From the NCBI GenBank assembly GCA_028715395.1, contig JAQURY010000004.1, positions 1 through 49,217 on the forward strand: a DNA stretch of 49,217 nt, read 5' to 3'. The notes beneath the pieces are model-generated. The model was given only the letters and a program-made list of their open reading frames with translations, was not told the origin of the DNA and did no database searches. This stretch comes from Minisyncoccota bacterium. GTDB lineage: Bacteria; Patescibacteriota; Minisyncoccia; UBA6257; 02-FULL-45-10c. The translations under genes and the position numbers were made by a program. Positions 40,506 to 49,060 of this stretch are shown here, piece by piece (within the stretch, counting starts at the first letter, position 1; every line of letters starts with the position of its first letter).

Positions 40506-42344
40506 ATGGATAAAAAATTCAAATTAGTTTCCAAATATAAGCCGGCCGGAGACCAGCCGAAAGCGATCGAACAGCTGACGGAAGGAATTAAAAAGGGGTA
40601 TCAATACCAGACTCTTTTGGGTGTGACGGGAAGCGGAAAAACATTTACTATGGCCAATTTGATTGAGAAGCTACAGAGGCCGACGCTCGTAATTGCGCCG
40701 AATAAAACTTTAGCAGCCCAGCTTTACCAGGAGTACAAAGCGTTTTTCCCCGAAAATAAAGTTTGTTACTTTGTTTCTTATTATGATTATTATCAGCCGG
40801 AGGCGTATATTCCGGTGACGGATACGTATATAGAAAAAGAGGCGATGATAAACGAGGAAATAGACAGATTCCGCCACGTCGCCACATCGGCGCTTTTAAC
40901 AAGAAAGGACGTTATTGTTGTGGCTTCGGTTTCCTGCATTTATAATCTCGGCGTTCCGGAAAAATATTTTGATTCCATTATTAAACTGGAAGTCGGGCAG
41001 ATTATTACGCGCGGAGATTTAATAAAACATTTGGTAAAAATCGGTTTTGAAAGAAATCCGATTGCTTTGAAACGCGGGCAATTCAGGGTTCGCGGAGATG
41101 TTTTTGAAATAATAGCGGCGTCGGAAGAATTAGTTTATAGAGTTGAATTAGACGGGCAAAAAATTTCCCATATTTCTGTTTTGGAAAAAACAACGCGGAC
41201 TATAAAAGAGGAAATGAACGAACTGATTATTTTTCCGCCGAAGCATTTCGTAACAACCGAGCCGGACAGAGAAAGAGCGATTAAGGCGATTAAAGACGAA
41301 TTAAAAGAAAGATTAAAATATTTGGAGAAAAACGGTTTGTTTTTAGAGGCAGAGAGATTGGAAAGACGGACAAAATACGATTTGGAAATGATCAAGACGC
41401 TTGGTTTTTGCCATGGCATAGAAAACTATTCGCGGCCGCTGTCAGGAAAGCTTCCCGGAGAACCGCCGGATTCGCTGATGAATTATTTCCCGAAAGACAA
41501 AAATGGAAAGCCGGATTTTTTGACGATTATAGACGAAAGTCATATTGCCGTGCCGCAGATAAGCGGGATGTATTTTGGCGATCGTTCAAGAAAACAAATA
41601 CTAGTTGAACATGGCTGGAGATTGCCCTCGGCTATGGATAACCGGCCGCTTAATTTCAAGGAATTTCAGGAAAGGATAGGCACAACAATTTTTACTTCGG
41701 CTACGCCTAGCGTTTTTGAGCATGAAAAATCAAAGCAAGTTGTGGAGCAGATTGTCAGGCCGACGGGCTTGGTTGATCCGCCCATTGAAGTGAGGCCGGT
41801 GTTTATCAAAGGCGCAAATCCAAAATCAAAGGGTTTTGGGCAGATAGATGATGTAATGGAAGAGGCGAGTAAAAATGAGAAAAAAGGTGAAAGAACGCTG
41901 ATTATAACTTTAACGAAAAAAATGGCGGAGGAGCTGAACGACTTTTTGAAACAAAGAGGATTCAAGTGCGCCTATATGCACGGAGAAACGAAAACAATAG
42001 AGAGAACAAAAATATTGAGCGATTTCAGAAAAAAAGAGTTTGATATTTTAATCGGCATAAATCTTTTAAGGGAAGGAATAGATTTGCCGGAGGTTTCGCT
42101 GGTGGCGATTTTAGACGCGGACAGAGAAGGGTTTTTAAGAAATGAAACTTCGCTTATTCAGACGATGGGACGCGCCGCGAGAAATGTTGGTGGCAGAGTT
42201 ATTTTATACGCGGATACGATTACGGGCTCAATGAAGCGGGCGATAGCGGAGTGCGAGCGGCGCAGAAAGATCCAGCTGGCATACAATCAGAAGCATAAAA
42301 TTACGCCAAGGACAATTAAGAAAGAAATCAGGGAATTTAATTAA
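40506..42344 (+). CDS. uvrB: excinuclease ABC subunit UvrB, short form
   Basis: A 612-residue UvrB, the helicase-like DNA damage verifier. Motifs: Walker A GVTGSGKTFT, the beta-hairpin region SYYDYYQPEAYIP, the DEAD-like box IIDESHIAVPQ, motif V/VI GINLLREGIDLPEVSLVAILDADREG then QTMGRAARN. The protein ends KKEIREFN and lacks the C-terminal UVR domain that usually contacts UvrC (E. coli 673 residues). It starts a three-gene uvrB-uvrA-uvrC operon with gaps of 6 and 5 bp. Confidence 0.97.
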   Translation: MDKKFKLVSKYKPAGDQPKAIEQLTEGIKKGYQYQTLLGVTGSGKTFTMANLIEKLQRPTLVIAPNKTLAAQLYQEYKAFFPENKVCYFVSYYDYYQPEAYIPVTDTYIEKEAMINEEIDRFRHVATSALLTRKDVIVVASVSCIYNLGVPEKYFDSIIKLEVGQIITRGDLIKHLVKIGFERNPIALKRGQFRVRGDVFEIIAASEELVYRVELDGQKISHISVLEKTTRTIKEEMNELIIFPPKHFVTTEPDRERAIKAIKDELKERLKYLEKNGLFLEAERLERRTKYDLEMIKTLGFCHGIENYSRPLSGKLPGEPPDSLMNYFPKDKNGKPDFLTIIDESHIAVPQISGMYFGDRSRKQILVEHGWRLPSAMDNRPLNFKEFQERIGTTIFTSATPSVFEHEKSKQVVEQIVRPTGLVDPPIEVRPVFIKGANPKSKGFGQIDDVMEEASKNEKKGERTLIITLTKKMAEELNDFLKQRGFKCAYMHGETKTIERTKILSDFRKKEFDILIGINLLREGIDLPEVSLVAILDADREGFLRNETSLIQTMGRAARNVGGRVILYADTITGSMKRAIAECERRRKIQLAYNQKHKITPRTIKKEIREFN

Positions 42345-42350
42345 AATAAT

Positions 42351-44903
42351 ATGGATAAGGATAAAATTATAATAAAAGGCGCGAGGGTTAATAATCTTAA
42401 GGATGTTTATTTGGAATTGCCTAAAAATAAGCTGATTGTGTTTTCCGGTCTTTCGGGCAGCGGCAAATCTTCGCTGGCTTTTGAAACTATTTTTGCCGAA
42501 GGGCAGAGGAGATATGTAGAGTCGCTTTCGCCGTACGCGCGGCAGTTTTTGGGACAAATGGAAAAGCCTGACGTTGATGAAATTACGGGCTTATCTCCGG
42601 CAATCGCCATTGACCAGAAAGCGCACTCTCATAATCCGCGATCAACCGTGGCAACGCTTACGGAAATTTATGATTATCTGAGAGTTTTGTATGCGAGAAT
42701 CGGGAAGCCGTTTTGCCCGGAATGCGGAAGAGAAATTAAAAAAATGAGCGTGGAAGAAATGGTGGGAAGCATACAGAAGCATGCGAAAAAAACAGGCACC
42801 GAATATGTAACTATAATTGCGCCGATTATAAGAGGCAGAAAAGGGGAATATTTCCAGCTTTTGCAGGATTTATTCCAACAGGGATTCAGTGAGGCGAGAA
42901 TAGACGGCAAAAAAGTTTCTTTGCGCGAAAAAGTGGAACTTAAGAGATATGGGGCTCACAACATAGATGTGGTTATCGATAAAGTATTTTTGATGGATGA
43001 TGAAAAAACCGGGCTTAGCGCGGGCCAGTCACGTCTTTTTGAGGCGGTAGAAACCGCTTTAGACAAAGGAAAAGGGCTGGTGGCGGCAATTTTTGGAGAT
43101 AAGAATCGGGAAACTAATGATGAGGAGATTCTGTATTCGGCTCATTGGACCTGCCCTAATGATGGTTTTTCTTTTCCGGAAATTGAGCCGAGATTATTTT
43201 CATTTAACAGTCCTTATGGAGCCTGTGAAACATGCCATGGAATCGGCCATGATTTTTTTGATCAGACTAAAGTTTGTCCGTCTTGCAAGGGCGCCCGCTT
43301 AAAAAATGAAGTTTTGTCAATAAAGCTTCACGGAAAGAATATAAATGAGGTAGTGAGCCTGACAATTGATAATGCTTATGAATTTTTTATTGAGCTTGAA
43401 GACAAGCTTTCCGAAAATGAAAAGTTAATTGCTAAAAATGTTTTGAAAGAGATATCTTCGCGCTTGGAATTTTTATTGGAGGTGGGCCTTGAATATATTT
43501 CATTGAGCAGGGAGTCGGGAACGCTTTCGGGCGGGGAAGCGCAGAGAATAAGGCTGGCAAGCCAGATCGGATCAAAGCTTTCGGGAACGCTTTATGTTTT
43601 GGACGAGCCGACAATCGGATTGCATGAAAGAGATAATGAACGGCTTTTGAAAATTCTCAAACATTTGAGAGATTACGGAAATACTTTAATAGTGGTTGAA
43701 CATGACGAGAGGGTTTTGCAAGATTCCGATTATTTTGTCGATATTGGTCCGGGGCCGGGAATACACGGAGGAAAAATCGTGAAGGCGGGAATACTTAAAG
43801 AATTGGGAACGAAAAACAAAGATTCGGGATCTTTGACCATTGATTATTTAACGGGAAGAAAAAAGATAGAGATTCCCGATGTCCGGAGACACAAAGAAAA
43901 AGGGAGCATTAAAATAACCGGCGCGAGCGCGAATAATATTAAAAATCTTAATGTGGAAATACCGCTGGGAAAATTTGTATGCGTGACGGGAGTTTCTGGA
44001 AGCGGAAAATCAACTTTAATGGAAAATATTTTCTGCAAAAACGTGCAAAAGAAAATCGGAGGATTTACAAATTTGGAAGACGTGGCAAAAATTTCCGGAA
44101 CAGAATACGTAAGGAGAATTATTGAGGTGGATCAATCGCCAATAGGCAAATCTCCGCGGTCAAATCCGGCAACTTATACGGGTGTATTTACGCCAATCCG
44201 AAATTTATTTGAAATGTTGCCCGAAGCCAAAGAAAGAGCTTATAAGAGCGGAAGATTTTCATTTAATGTGCCGTCTACGAGAGGAGGGGGAAGGTGCGAG
44301 GCATGCGAAGGCGCGGGAGTAAAAATTATTGAAATGCATTTTTTACCGGATGTACTGGTTAAGTGCGATGTATGCAGGGGCAAGAGGTTTAGCAAGGAGA
44401 CTTTGGAAGTGAAATATAAAGGCAAAAGCATTGCCGATGTTTTGGATATGACTGTGGAAGAGGCGCATAATTTGTTCGGGGATATTTACCAAATCAATGA
44501 TATTTTAAAGGTTTTAAAGGATGTGGGGCTTGGATATATAAAGCTTGGGCAGAGCGCCACAACTCTTTCGGGCGGCGAGGCGCAGAGAATAAAATTGGCA
44601 AAAGAGCTGGCAAGGCCGACTATGAGAAACGCGGTATTTGTTCTGGATGAGCCGACAACGGGGCTTCATTTTGAAGACGTCAAAATGCTTTTGGAGGTAA
44701 TCCAGAAACTGGTTGAAAAAGGAAACACGGTTATTTTGATTGAACACAATATGCATGTTATTAAAACGGCAGATTATATTATTGATATGGGACCGGAGGG
44801 TGGAAGCGGAGGAGGGAGAATAATTGCGCAAGGAACGCCTGAAGAAGTGGCAAAAGTCAAAGAATCATATACGGGAAAATACCTTAAAAAATATTTGAAT
44901 TAA
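42351..44903 (+). CDS. uvrA: excinuclease ABC subunit UvrA with internal deletion
   Basis: An 850-residue UvrA (usual about 940). Both ABC modules are complete: FSGLSGSGKSSLAFETIF and VTGVSGSGKSTLMENIF, signatures LSGGEAQRIRLASQIG and LSGGEAQRIKLAKELA. Zinc pairs are present (CPECG, CETCHGIGH, CPSCKGARL, CEACEGAG, CDVCRGKRF). In the first module CETCHGIGHDFFDQTKVCPSC joins the two zinc CxxC pairs with only about 12 residues; in E. coli roughly 120 residues lie between them. The deletion removes the first insertion-like segment while keeping the zinc site. Confidence 0.96.
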   Translation: MDKDKIIIKGARVNNLKDVYLELPKNKLIVFSGLSGSGKSSLAFETIFAEGQRRYVESLSPYARQFLGQMEKPDVDEITGLSPAIAIDQKAHSHNPRSTVATLTEIYDYLRVLYARIGKPFCPECGREIKKMSVEEMVGSIQKHAKKTGTEYVTIIAPIIRGRKGEYFQLLQDLFQQGFSEARIDGKKVSLREKVELKRYGAHNIDVVIDKVFLMDDEKTGLSAGQSRLFEAVETALDKGKGLVAAIFGDKNRETNDEEILYSAHWTCPNDGFSFPEIEPRLFSFNSPYGACETCHGIGHDFFDQTKVCPSCKGARLKNEVLSIKLHGKNINEVVSLTIDNAYEFFIELEDKLSENEKLIAKNVLKEISSRLEFLLEVGLEYISLSRESGTLSGGEAQRIRLASQIGSKLSGTLYVLDEPTIGLHERDNERLLKILKHLRDYGNTLIVVEHDERVLQDSDYFVDIGPGPGIHGGKIVKAGILKELGTKNKDSGSLTIDYLTGRKKIEIPDVRRHKEKGSIKITGASANNIKNLNVEIPLGKFVCVTGVSGSGKSTLMENIFCKNVQKKIGGFTNLEDVAKISGTEYVRRIIEVDQSPIGKSPRSNPATYTGVFTPIRNLFEMLPEAKERAYKSGRFSFNVPSTRGGGRCEACEGAGVKIIEMHFLPDVLVKCDVCRGKRFSKETLEVKYKGKSIADVLDMTVEEAHNLFGDIYQINDILKVLKDVGLGYIKLGQSATTLSGGEAQRIKLAKELARPTMRNAVFVLDEPTTGLHFEDVKMLLEVIQKLVEKGNTVILIEHNMHVIKTADYIIDMGPEGGSGGGRIIAQGTPEEVAKVKESYTGKYLKKYLN

Positions 44904-44908
44904 GAATT

Positions 44909-46156
44909 ATGAATAACATTGCGCGGTTAAAAAAAATATCCAAGAAATTCCCCAATTTGCCGGGAGTGTATTTTTTTAGAAATGGAAATGGCAAGCCGAT
45001 TTATATCGGGAGAGCGGGTTCGCTGAAAAAAAGAATAGCGAGTTATTTCAGGACGAAAGATTTGCGGATTCAGGAAATGGTTTTTTCGGCGCATTCGGTT
45101 GATTTTGAAAAAACCGAAACTTTGCTTGAAGCGGTTATTTTGGAGGCTAATTTAATAAAGAAATATTGGCCCAAATATAATGTAGTGGACAAGGACGATA
45201 CGTCTTTCGCTTATTTGGCGATTCTTCCGGGACTATACCCGAAACCGGTTATTGTTCGGGGCAGAGAAATGGAAAAATACTTGCACTCAAAAATAAAGAT
45301 TTTCGGACCATATCAAAGTTTTCGTTTGCTGAAAACGGCGCTGGAGTTGGCCAGAAAAATTTTCCCGTACAGCATTTGCGCGCCGAATTCCGGCAAGGCG
45401 TGTTTTTATTACCAAATAGGTTTATGTCCGGGGGCGTGTATTGGAGCAATAAGCCCGGAAAAATATAAAAAAAATATCAAAAACCTCATTTTGTTCTTTA
45501 GCGGCGAAAAGAAAAAACTGATTAAGGAGTTAAAAAGAAATAATCCGGCGGCGATTAAGGCGCTTCAGCACGTTCAAGATGTAACGCTTTTGGCCGGATC
45601 GGATACGGTCAGGGTTTCCGGCGAGGGAGTAAACGGGAGAATTGAAGGATATGATATTTCTCATTTATCGGGCAAGGAGCCGGTTGGCGCCATGGTGGTT
45701 TTTGAAAGCGGAGCGAAGAATTCTTCACAATACAGATTGTTTAAAATACGTGGCGCTAAAACGCAAACCCGCTTTCGCCAGGGCTCCGACGGGCAAGGCA
45801 AAAAGGAGGTGATTAATTTTAATGATATAGATATGCTGAAAGAAGTTTTGGAAAGGCGACTGGAACATAAAGAATGGCTTATGCCGCAGATTATTTTTGT
45901 TGATGGGGGATTAAATCAGGTGCGGACGGCAAAAGAGGTTTTAAAGAAGCGGAATATGATTATTCCGATTGTTGGATTGGCAAAAACAGGCGGGCATAGC
46001 GCATCGGATTATTTGGGGGATAAATTAATTATTGCTAATGTAAAAAAATCGGGCAGGGAGATGGTTGTTGCCTCAAAAAAACTGTTTCAAGAGGTTAGAA
46101 ACGAGGCTCACAGATTTGCTATAAGTTATTCACGTTTTCGGAGGAATAAAAATTAA
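44909..46156 (+). CDS. uvrC: excinuclease ABC subunit UvrC, short form
   Basis: A 415-residue UvrC (usual about 600). The GIY-YIG nuclease is N-terminal (NLPGVYFFRNGNGKPIYIGRA). The Fe-S type cysteines are in GLCPGACIGAI. The RNase H-like 5'-nuclease has IEGYDISHLSGKEPVGAMVV, FVDGGLNQV and EVRNEAHRFAIS. The UVR domain and C-terminal HhH pair are missing, matching the missing UVR domain of UvrB. An extra stretch of about 18 residues (KTQTRFRQGSDGQGKK) follows YRLFKIRGA and is encoded by a semi-palindromic sequence. Confidence 0.94.
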   Translation: MNNIARLKKISKKFPNLPGVYFFRNGNGKPIYIGRAGSLKKRIASYFRTKDLRIQEMVFSAHSVDFEKTETLLEAVILEANLIKKYWPKYNVVDKDDTSFAYLAILPGLYPKPVIVRGREMEKYLHSKIKIFGPYQSFRLLKTALELARKIFPYSICAPNSGKACFYYQIGLCPGACIGAISPEKYKKNIKNLILFFSGEKKKLIKELKRNNPAAIKALQHVQDVTLLAGSDTVRVSGEGVNGRIEGYDISHLSGKEPVGAMVVFESGAKNSSQYRLFKIRGAKTQTRFRQGSDGQGKKEVINFNDIDMLKEVLERRLEHKEWLMPQIIFVDGGLNQVRTAKEVLKKRNMIIPIVGLAKTGGHSASDYLGDKLIIANVKKSGREMVVASKKLFQEVRNEAHRFAISYSRFRRNKN

Positions 46157-46162
46157 TAGGTG

Positions 46163-46171
46163 TGATATAAT
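46163..46171 (+). promoter_or_regulatory. extended -10 promoter of the cupredoxin gene
   Basis: TGATATAAT ends 8 nt before the ATG at 46180 and begins 7 bp after the uvrC stop codon. Confidence 0.6.
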
Positions 46172-46179
46172 AAAAGCAT

Positions 46180-46674
46180 ATGAAAATAGACAAAAATTCA
46201 ATTATTTACGCAGTGGTCGCGGTATTAATTATCGGAGGAATTATTTATTTGGCGACTAGCAAGTCGTCTGTTCCGGGAACGCCGGCTGATGAAGCTGGTA
46301 CGACCGGCACAACTAATTCGGCGGCCAATACGGGTTTTAAGGGCCCGACGTCTCCTCCTCCTTCAATTCCTACTACATCAACCAAGAAATCAACGGCGAC
46401 AACAGCTACTTCAAATACTCCAGTAGCGGGAGATACGGTTACGATTAAGAACGGTGTTTTTACTCCAAAAGTATTGATAGCGCAAATGGGAGTTCCAGTT
46501 ACTTGGAAAAATGAGGATAGCACTTATTACCAAGTCACTTCGGATCTTAATGATTTTGTAGGATCGGTTATGACCAAAGATTCAACTTATAGCCATACGT
46601 TTTTGACCAAGGGAACATTCAACTATCATTGCGTAGGCCATTCAGACATGAAAGGAACAATAATTGTCCAGTAA
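46180..46674 (+). CDS. membrane-anchored cupredoxin-like protein
   Basis: A 164-residue protein: N-terminal helix (IIYAVVAVLIIGGIIYLA), a Thr/Ser/Pro/Gly linker (about 30-85), and a plastocyanin/azurin-like domain (about 86-164). The C-terminal copper loop is intact, YHCVGHSDMKG (Cys, His, Met). The first histidine, usually in a DSxPHTVTS context, is replaced: DSTYYQVTS. Copper binding is therefore uncertain, and an unusual ligand or a purely structural role is possible. The domain would face outside the cell. Confidence 0.88.
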   Translation: MKIDKNSIIYAVVAVLIIGGIIYLATSKSSVPGTPADEAGTTGTTNSAANTGFKGPTSPPPSIPTTSTKKSTATTATSNTPVAGDTVTIKNGVFTPKVLIAQMGVPVTWKNEDSTYYQVTSDLNDFVGSVMTKDSTYSHTFLTKGTFNYHCVGHSDMKGTIIVQ

Positions 46675-46687
46675 GATCAAATAAATT

Positions 46688-46715
46688 AAAAACTGCCCTA
46701 ATGGGCAGTTTTTGT
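46688..46715. terminator. terminator between cupredoxin and the small membrane protein
   Basis: AAAACTGCCC and GGGCAGTTTT form a 10-bp stem with a TAAT loop; A and T runs on each side allow use by both converging genes. Confidence 0.88.
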
Positions 46716-46723
46716 TTATAAGA

Positions 46724-46903
46724 TTAATTACAGGTATATTTAAAAATTATTTTTAATAGATAAACGCAAACTCCCCAGATTATGCTGGCAAAAAGTACGC
46801 CTCCTATAAATCCCGTGAGAGAAGTGGCGATATATTGCCCGATTTTAAATTTATAAACGTAGTGTTTGCACTGCAATACGAATTCTTTGAATGCTTGTAT
46901 CAT
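46724..46903 (-). CDS. 59-residue single-helix membrane protein
   Basis: The ATG at 46903 is chosen over the track start at 46927 because TATAAT ends exactly 6 nt before it on the minus strand, and the alternative start lies upstream of that box. The product has an amphipathic basic N terminus (AFKEFVLQCKHYVYKFK) and one hydrophobic segment of about 30 residues (TSLTGFIGGVLFASIIWGVCV). No family is recognised; size and layout fit a small regulatory or toxin-like membrane peptide, but nothing nearby supports either. Confidence 0.65.
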   Translation of the reverse strand: MIQAFKEFVLQCKHYVYKFKIGQYIATSLTGFIGGVLFASIIWGVCVYLLKIIFKYTCN

Positions 46904-46909
46904 ATTTTT

Positions 46910-46915
46910 ATTATA
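46910..46915 (-). promoter_or_regulatory. -10 box of the 59-residue membrane protein gene
   Basis: TATAAT on the minus strand, 6 nt before the ATG at 46903; it decides the start codon. Confidence 0.65.
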
Positions 46916-46990
46916 ACGAATAACCATTGAAAAGTTATACCCACAAATTATCCGGTTGGAGATAGGCGGATAATATTATAAAATATTGGG

Positions 46991-47563
46991 ATGGAAACGA
47001 TTATATTTCATTATCTTACTGAATGGGCTTGGCTCGGATATCTTATCGCTTTTTTCGGAATGATAATTGAGGGCGATATTCTTGTATTTACGATGGGTTT
47101 TTTGGCCCAGCAGGGGTATTTTAATCCGTTTTTGGTTCTTGTTATTCTTGTTGCGGGAACTTTTTTGGGCGATACGCTTTGGTATAAAGCAGGGGCAAAA
47201 TTCGGAAATTGCAATTTTTTCCTTATGAAATGGATGAATCGACTTTCCAGGCCATTTGACGGCGCTATCACAGAAAATCCCTTCAAGGCGGTTTTTATTT
47301 CCAAGTTTACTTATAATCTTCATCATGCGGTTTTGCTAAGAGTTGGTTCGCTTGGGGTTTCTTTTAAAAAATTTTTGGAGAAAGATTTTTTTTCAATCAT
47401 AATATGGGTTTTGGTTGTCGGCGGGCTGGGATATATCTCGGGAGCGTCTTTTTCGCTTGTTAAGCAATATCTGAAATTCGCCGAATTGGCTTTGCTGATA
47501 GGAATTCTTTTGTTTATGGCGATATTTCATATTATTGATCAGATTTCCGAGATGCAGCTGTAA
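46991..47563 (+). CDS. DedA/VTT-domain membrane protein
   Basis: A 190-residue VTT (SNARE-associated) family protein. Features: helix-loop segment GYLIAFFGMIIEGDILVFTMGFLAQQGYFNP, VAGTFLGDTLWYKAGAKFG with the family's GD motif, and FISKFTYNLHHAVLLRVGSLGVSFKKFL. It likely acts in lipid or undecaprenyl-phosphate flipping, as DedA proteins do elsewhere. The usual FIPxxR/GRF motif is altered to SKFTYNLHH. Length is typical. TATAAA lies 8 nt before the ATG. Confidence 0.85.
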   Translation: METIIFHYLTEWAWLGYLIAFFGMIIEGDILVFTMGFLAQQGYFNPFLVLVILVAGTFLGDTLWYKAGAKFGNCNFFLMKWMNRLSRPFDGAITENPFKAVFISKFTYNLHHAVLLRVGSLGVSFKKFLEKDFFSIIIWVLVVGGLGYISGASFSLVKQYLKFAELALLIGILLFMAIFHIIDQISEMQL

Positions 47564-47566
47564 AAT

Positions 47567-47594
47567 AAAAAACCCCGCTTTGCGGGGTTTTTTA
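47567..47594. terminator. bidirectional terminator after the DedA-like gene
   Basis: AAACCCCGC and GCGGGGTTT form a 9-bp stem with a TTT loop, with flanking A and T runs; it serves the two convergent genes. Confidence 0.92.
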
Positions 47595-47601
47595 TTTAAA
47601 A

Positions 47602-47772
47602 TTATCTTCGGAAAGATTGCTTTCTTTCGCGATGGCAATCTCTGCACAAGAGCTGTCCGAGTCTGGCTTCGTCCGGCTGGAACGGAAGAGATGTTATCTC
47701 AGCTCCGCACTTTCCGCACTTCCAGTTTCCTTCGAACATCTTGCGAGGTTCTTGGCTTCTGTTGAAATCCAT
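47602..47772 (-). CDS. 56-residue zinc-ribbon protein
   Basis: An ORF below the track cutoff, starting MDFNRSQEPRKMFEGNWKCG and ending CRDCHRERKQSFRR. It has two CxxC pairs, CGKC and CRDC, 20 residues apart, around the segment ITSLPFQPDEARLGQLL. Small zinc ribbons of this CxxC-(F/P)xPDExxLGxLLCRDCH pattern are recurrent in CPR genomes; their role is unknown, probably nucleic-acid binding. It is separated from the divergent DUF763 gene by a 175-bp spacer. Confidence 0.8.
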   Translation of the reverse strand: MDFNRSQEPRKMFEGNWKCGKCGAEITSLPFQPDEARLGQLLCRDCHRERKQSFRR

Positions 47773-47930
47773 TAATTTGTTTTGTTTATTATCGCCCTTT
47801 TAATTTTTATGTTTTTACATCAGGACGACTAATAAAGTTACTAGATACATCCTTACTAAAAACTTATATAAGCATACACTAGATTTGCGATAAAGTCAAG
47901 GTCGGAAAATTTTATAGGAAAATCTGTTTT
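47773..47930. other. divergent intergenic spacer
   Basis: The spacer is AT-rich. Besides the DUF763 promoter at its right end I see no gene, RNA or strong hairpin in it. Confidence 0.5.
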
Positions 47931-47935
47931 TGTTT

Positions 47936-47941
47936 TATAAT
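47936..47941 (+). promoter_or_regulatory. -10 box of the DUF763 gene
   Basis: TATAAT ends exactly 6 nt before the ATG at 47948 and decides that start against the upstream TTG. Confidence 0.65.
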
Positions 47942-47947
47942 ATAATC

Positions 47948-49057
47948 ATGATTCAACGGGGAATAGCGACTTTTGGTTTGGATACCGGAAAATGTCCGCC
48001 GTGGCTTTTTGAACGCATGGTAAAACTGGGCAGAAGCATGATTGAGGCGGTAGTAGCCGAGGAGGGCGCGGATGAATTTGTGAAAAGGATAGGCGATCCT
48101 GTTTGGTTTCAGTCGCTGGGAACGGTTTTGGCTTTTGACTGGAATGCGTCGGGACTAACGACGATTTTAACCGCGGCTTTGAAAGAGGCAATTCGCGGAG
48201 AGGAAAATAATTTGGGAATTTATATTTGCGGAGGAAAAGGAAAAACATCGCGCCGGACTCCGGAAGAAATAAATAATTGGGGAGATAAGCTGGGATTGGA
48301 GGACGAAAAAGTTAATTCGTTGGCGTACAACTCAAAAATGGCGGCCAAGGTGGATTCAGCTTTGATTCAGGATGGATTCCAGATTTATCATCACGCGTTT
48401 TTCTTTACAGACAGCGGCGCCTGGACTGTGGTTCAGCAGGGAATGAATGCGGGCGAGGGAAGCGCGAGAAGATACCATTGGCACTCGGCGAGCGCGAAAG
48501 ATTTAATCAATGAGCCGCATTCGGGAATCGCCAGCCAACTGAAAATTGATAACGTTCTTAATATGACTGCGGGCGAAAGCGGAAAAAACAGGCAAATCAG
48601 CACAGAATTAGTTTCGCAGAATTTCGGAACATTAATGAAGGATATAAAAATTTTAAGAAAGTATTTCACGCCGTATTCTCAGATGGCGGAAATTGCGGCT
48701 GGCCAGCAAAGATTGAAATTTATGAATTTGGAGAACATAGAATTCAATTATCATCCGGTTGTTAAGGAGGATTTTTCGAAGAGCAGATATCTGGAAAAAA
48801 TTCTTTGGGAGCTTTGTGACCGGAAGCCGGAAAATTATGAAAAATTGCTGGCGATGGAGGGGGTGGGGCCGAAAACAATCAGGGCTCTGGCTTTGGTGGC
48901 GGAAATTATTTATGGCGCCAAACCATCTTATGAAGATCCGGCGCGGTATTCTTTCGCGCATGGAGGCAAAGACGCTACGCCATATCCGGTTGATACGGAA
49001 ACTTATGATCAAACTATTGAAAAATTGAAAAGCTATGTTGGAAAAATTAAAAAATAA
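47948..49057 (+). CDS. DUF763 protein
   Basis: The ATG at 47948 gives a 369-residue protein beginning with the family opening RGIATFGLDTGKCPPWLFERMVKLG. Other family segments are DPVWFQSLGTVLAFDWNASGLTT, YICGGKGKTSRRTPEEI, and a helix-hairpin-helix-like region near the end, LLAMEGVGPKTIRALALVAE. DUF763 proteins are found mainly in archaea, thermophiles and CPR; the HhH suggests DNA binding. HARYH-like residues (RRYHWHSAS) may be catalytic, but function is unknown. A pilin gene begins 3 bp downstream. Confidence 0.88.
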   Translation: MIQRGIATFGLDTGKCPPWLFERMVKLGRSMIEAVVAEEGADEFVKRIGDPVWFQSLGTVLAFDWNASGLTTILTAALKEAIRGEENNLGIYICGGKGKTSRRTPEEINNWGDKLGLEDEKVNSLAYNSKMAAKVDSALIQDGFQIYHHAFFFTDSGAWTVVQQGMNAGEGSARRYHWHSASAKDLINEPHSGIASQLKIDNVLNMTAGESGKNRQISTELVSQNFGTLMKDIKILRKYFTPYSQMAEIAAGQQRLKFMNLENIEFNYHPVVKEDFSKSRYLEKILWELCDRKPENYEKLLAMEGVGPKTIRALALVAEIIYGAKPSYEDPARYSFAHGGKDATPYPVDTETYDQTIEKLKSYVGKIKK

Positions 49058-49060
49058 CAG

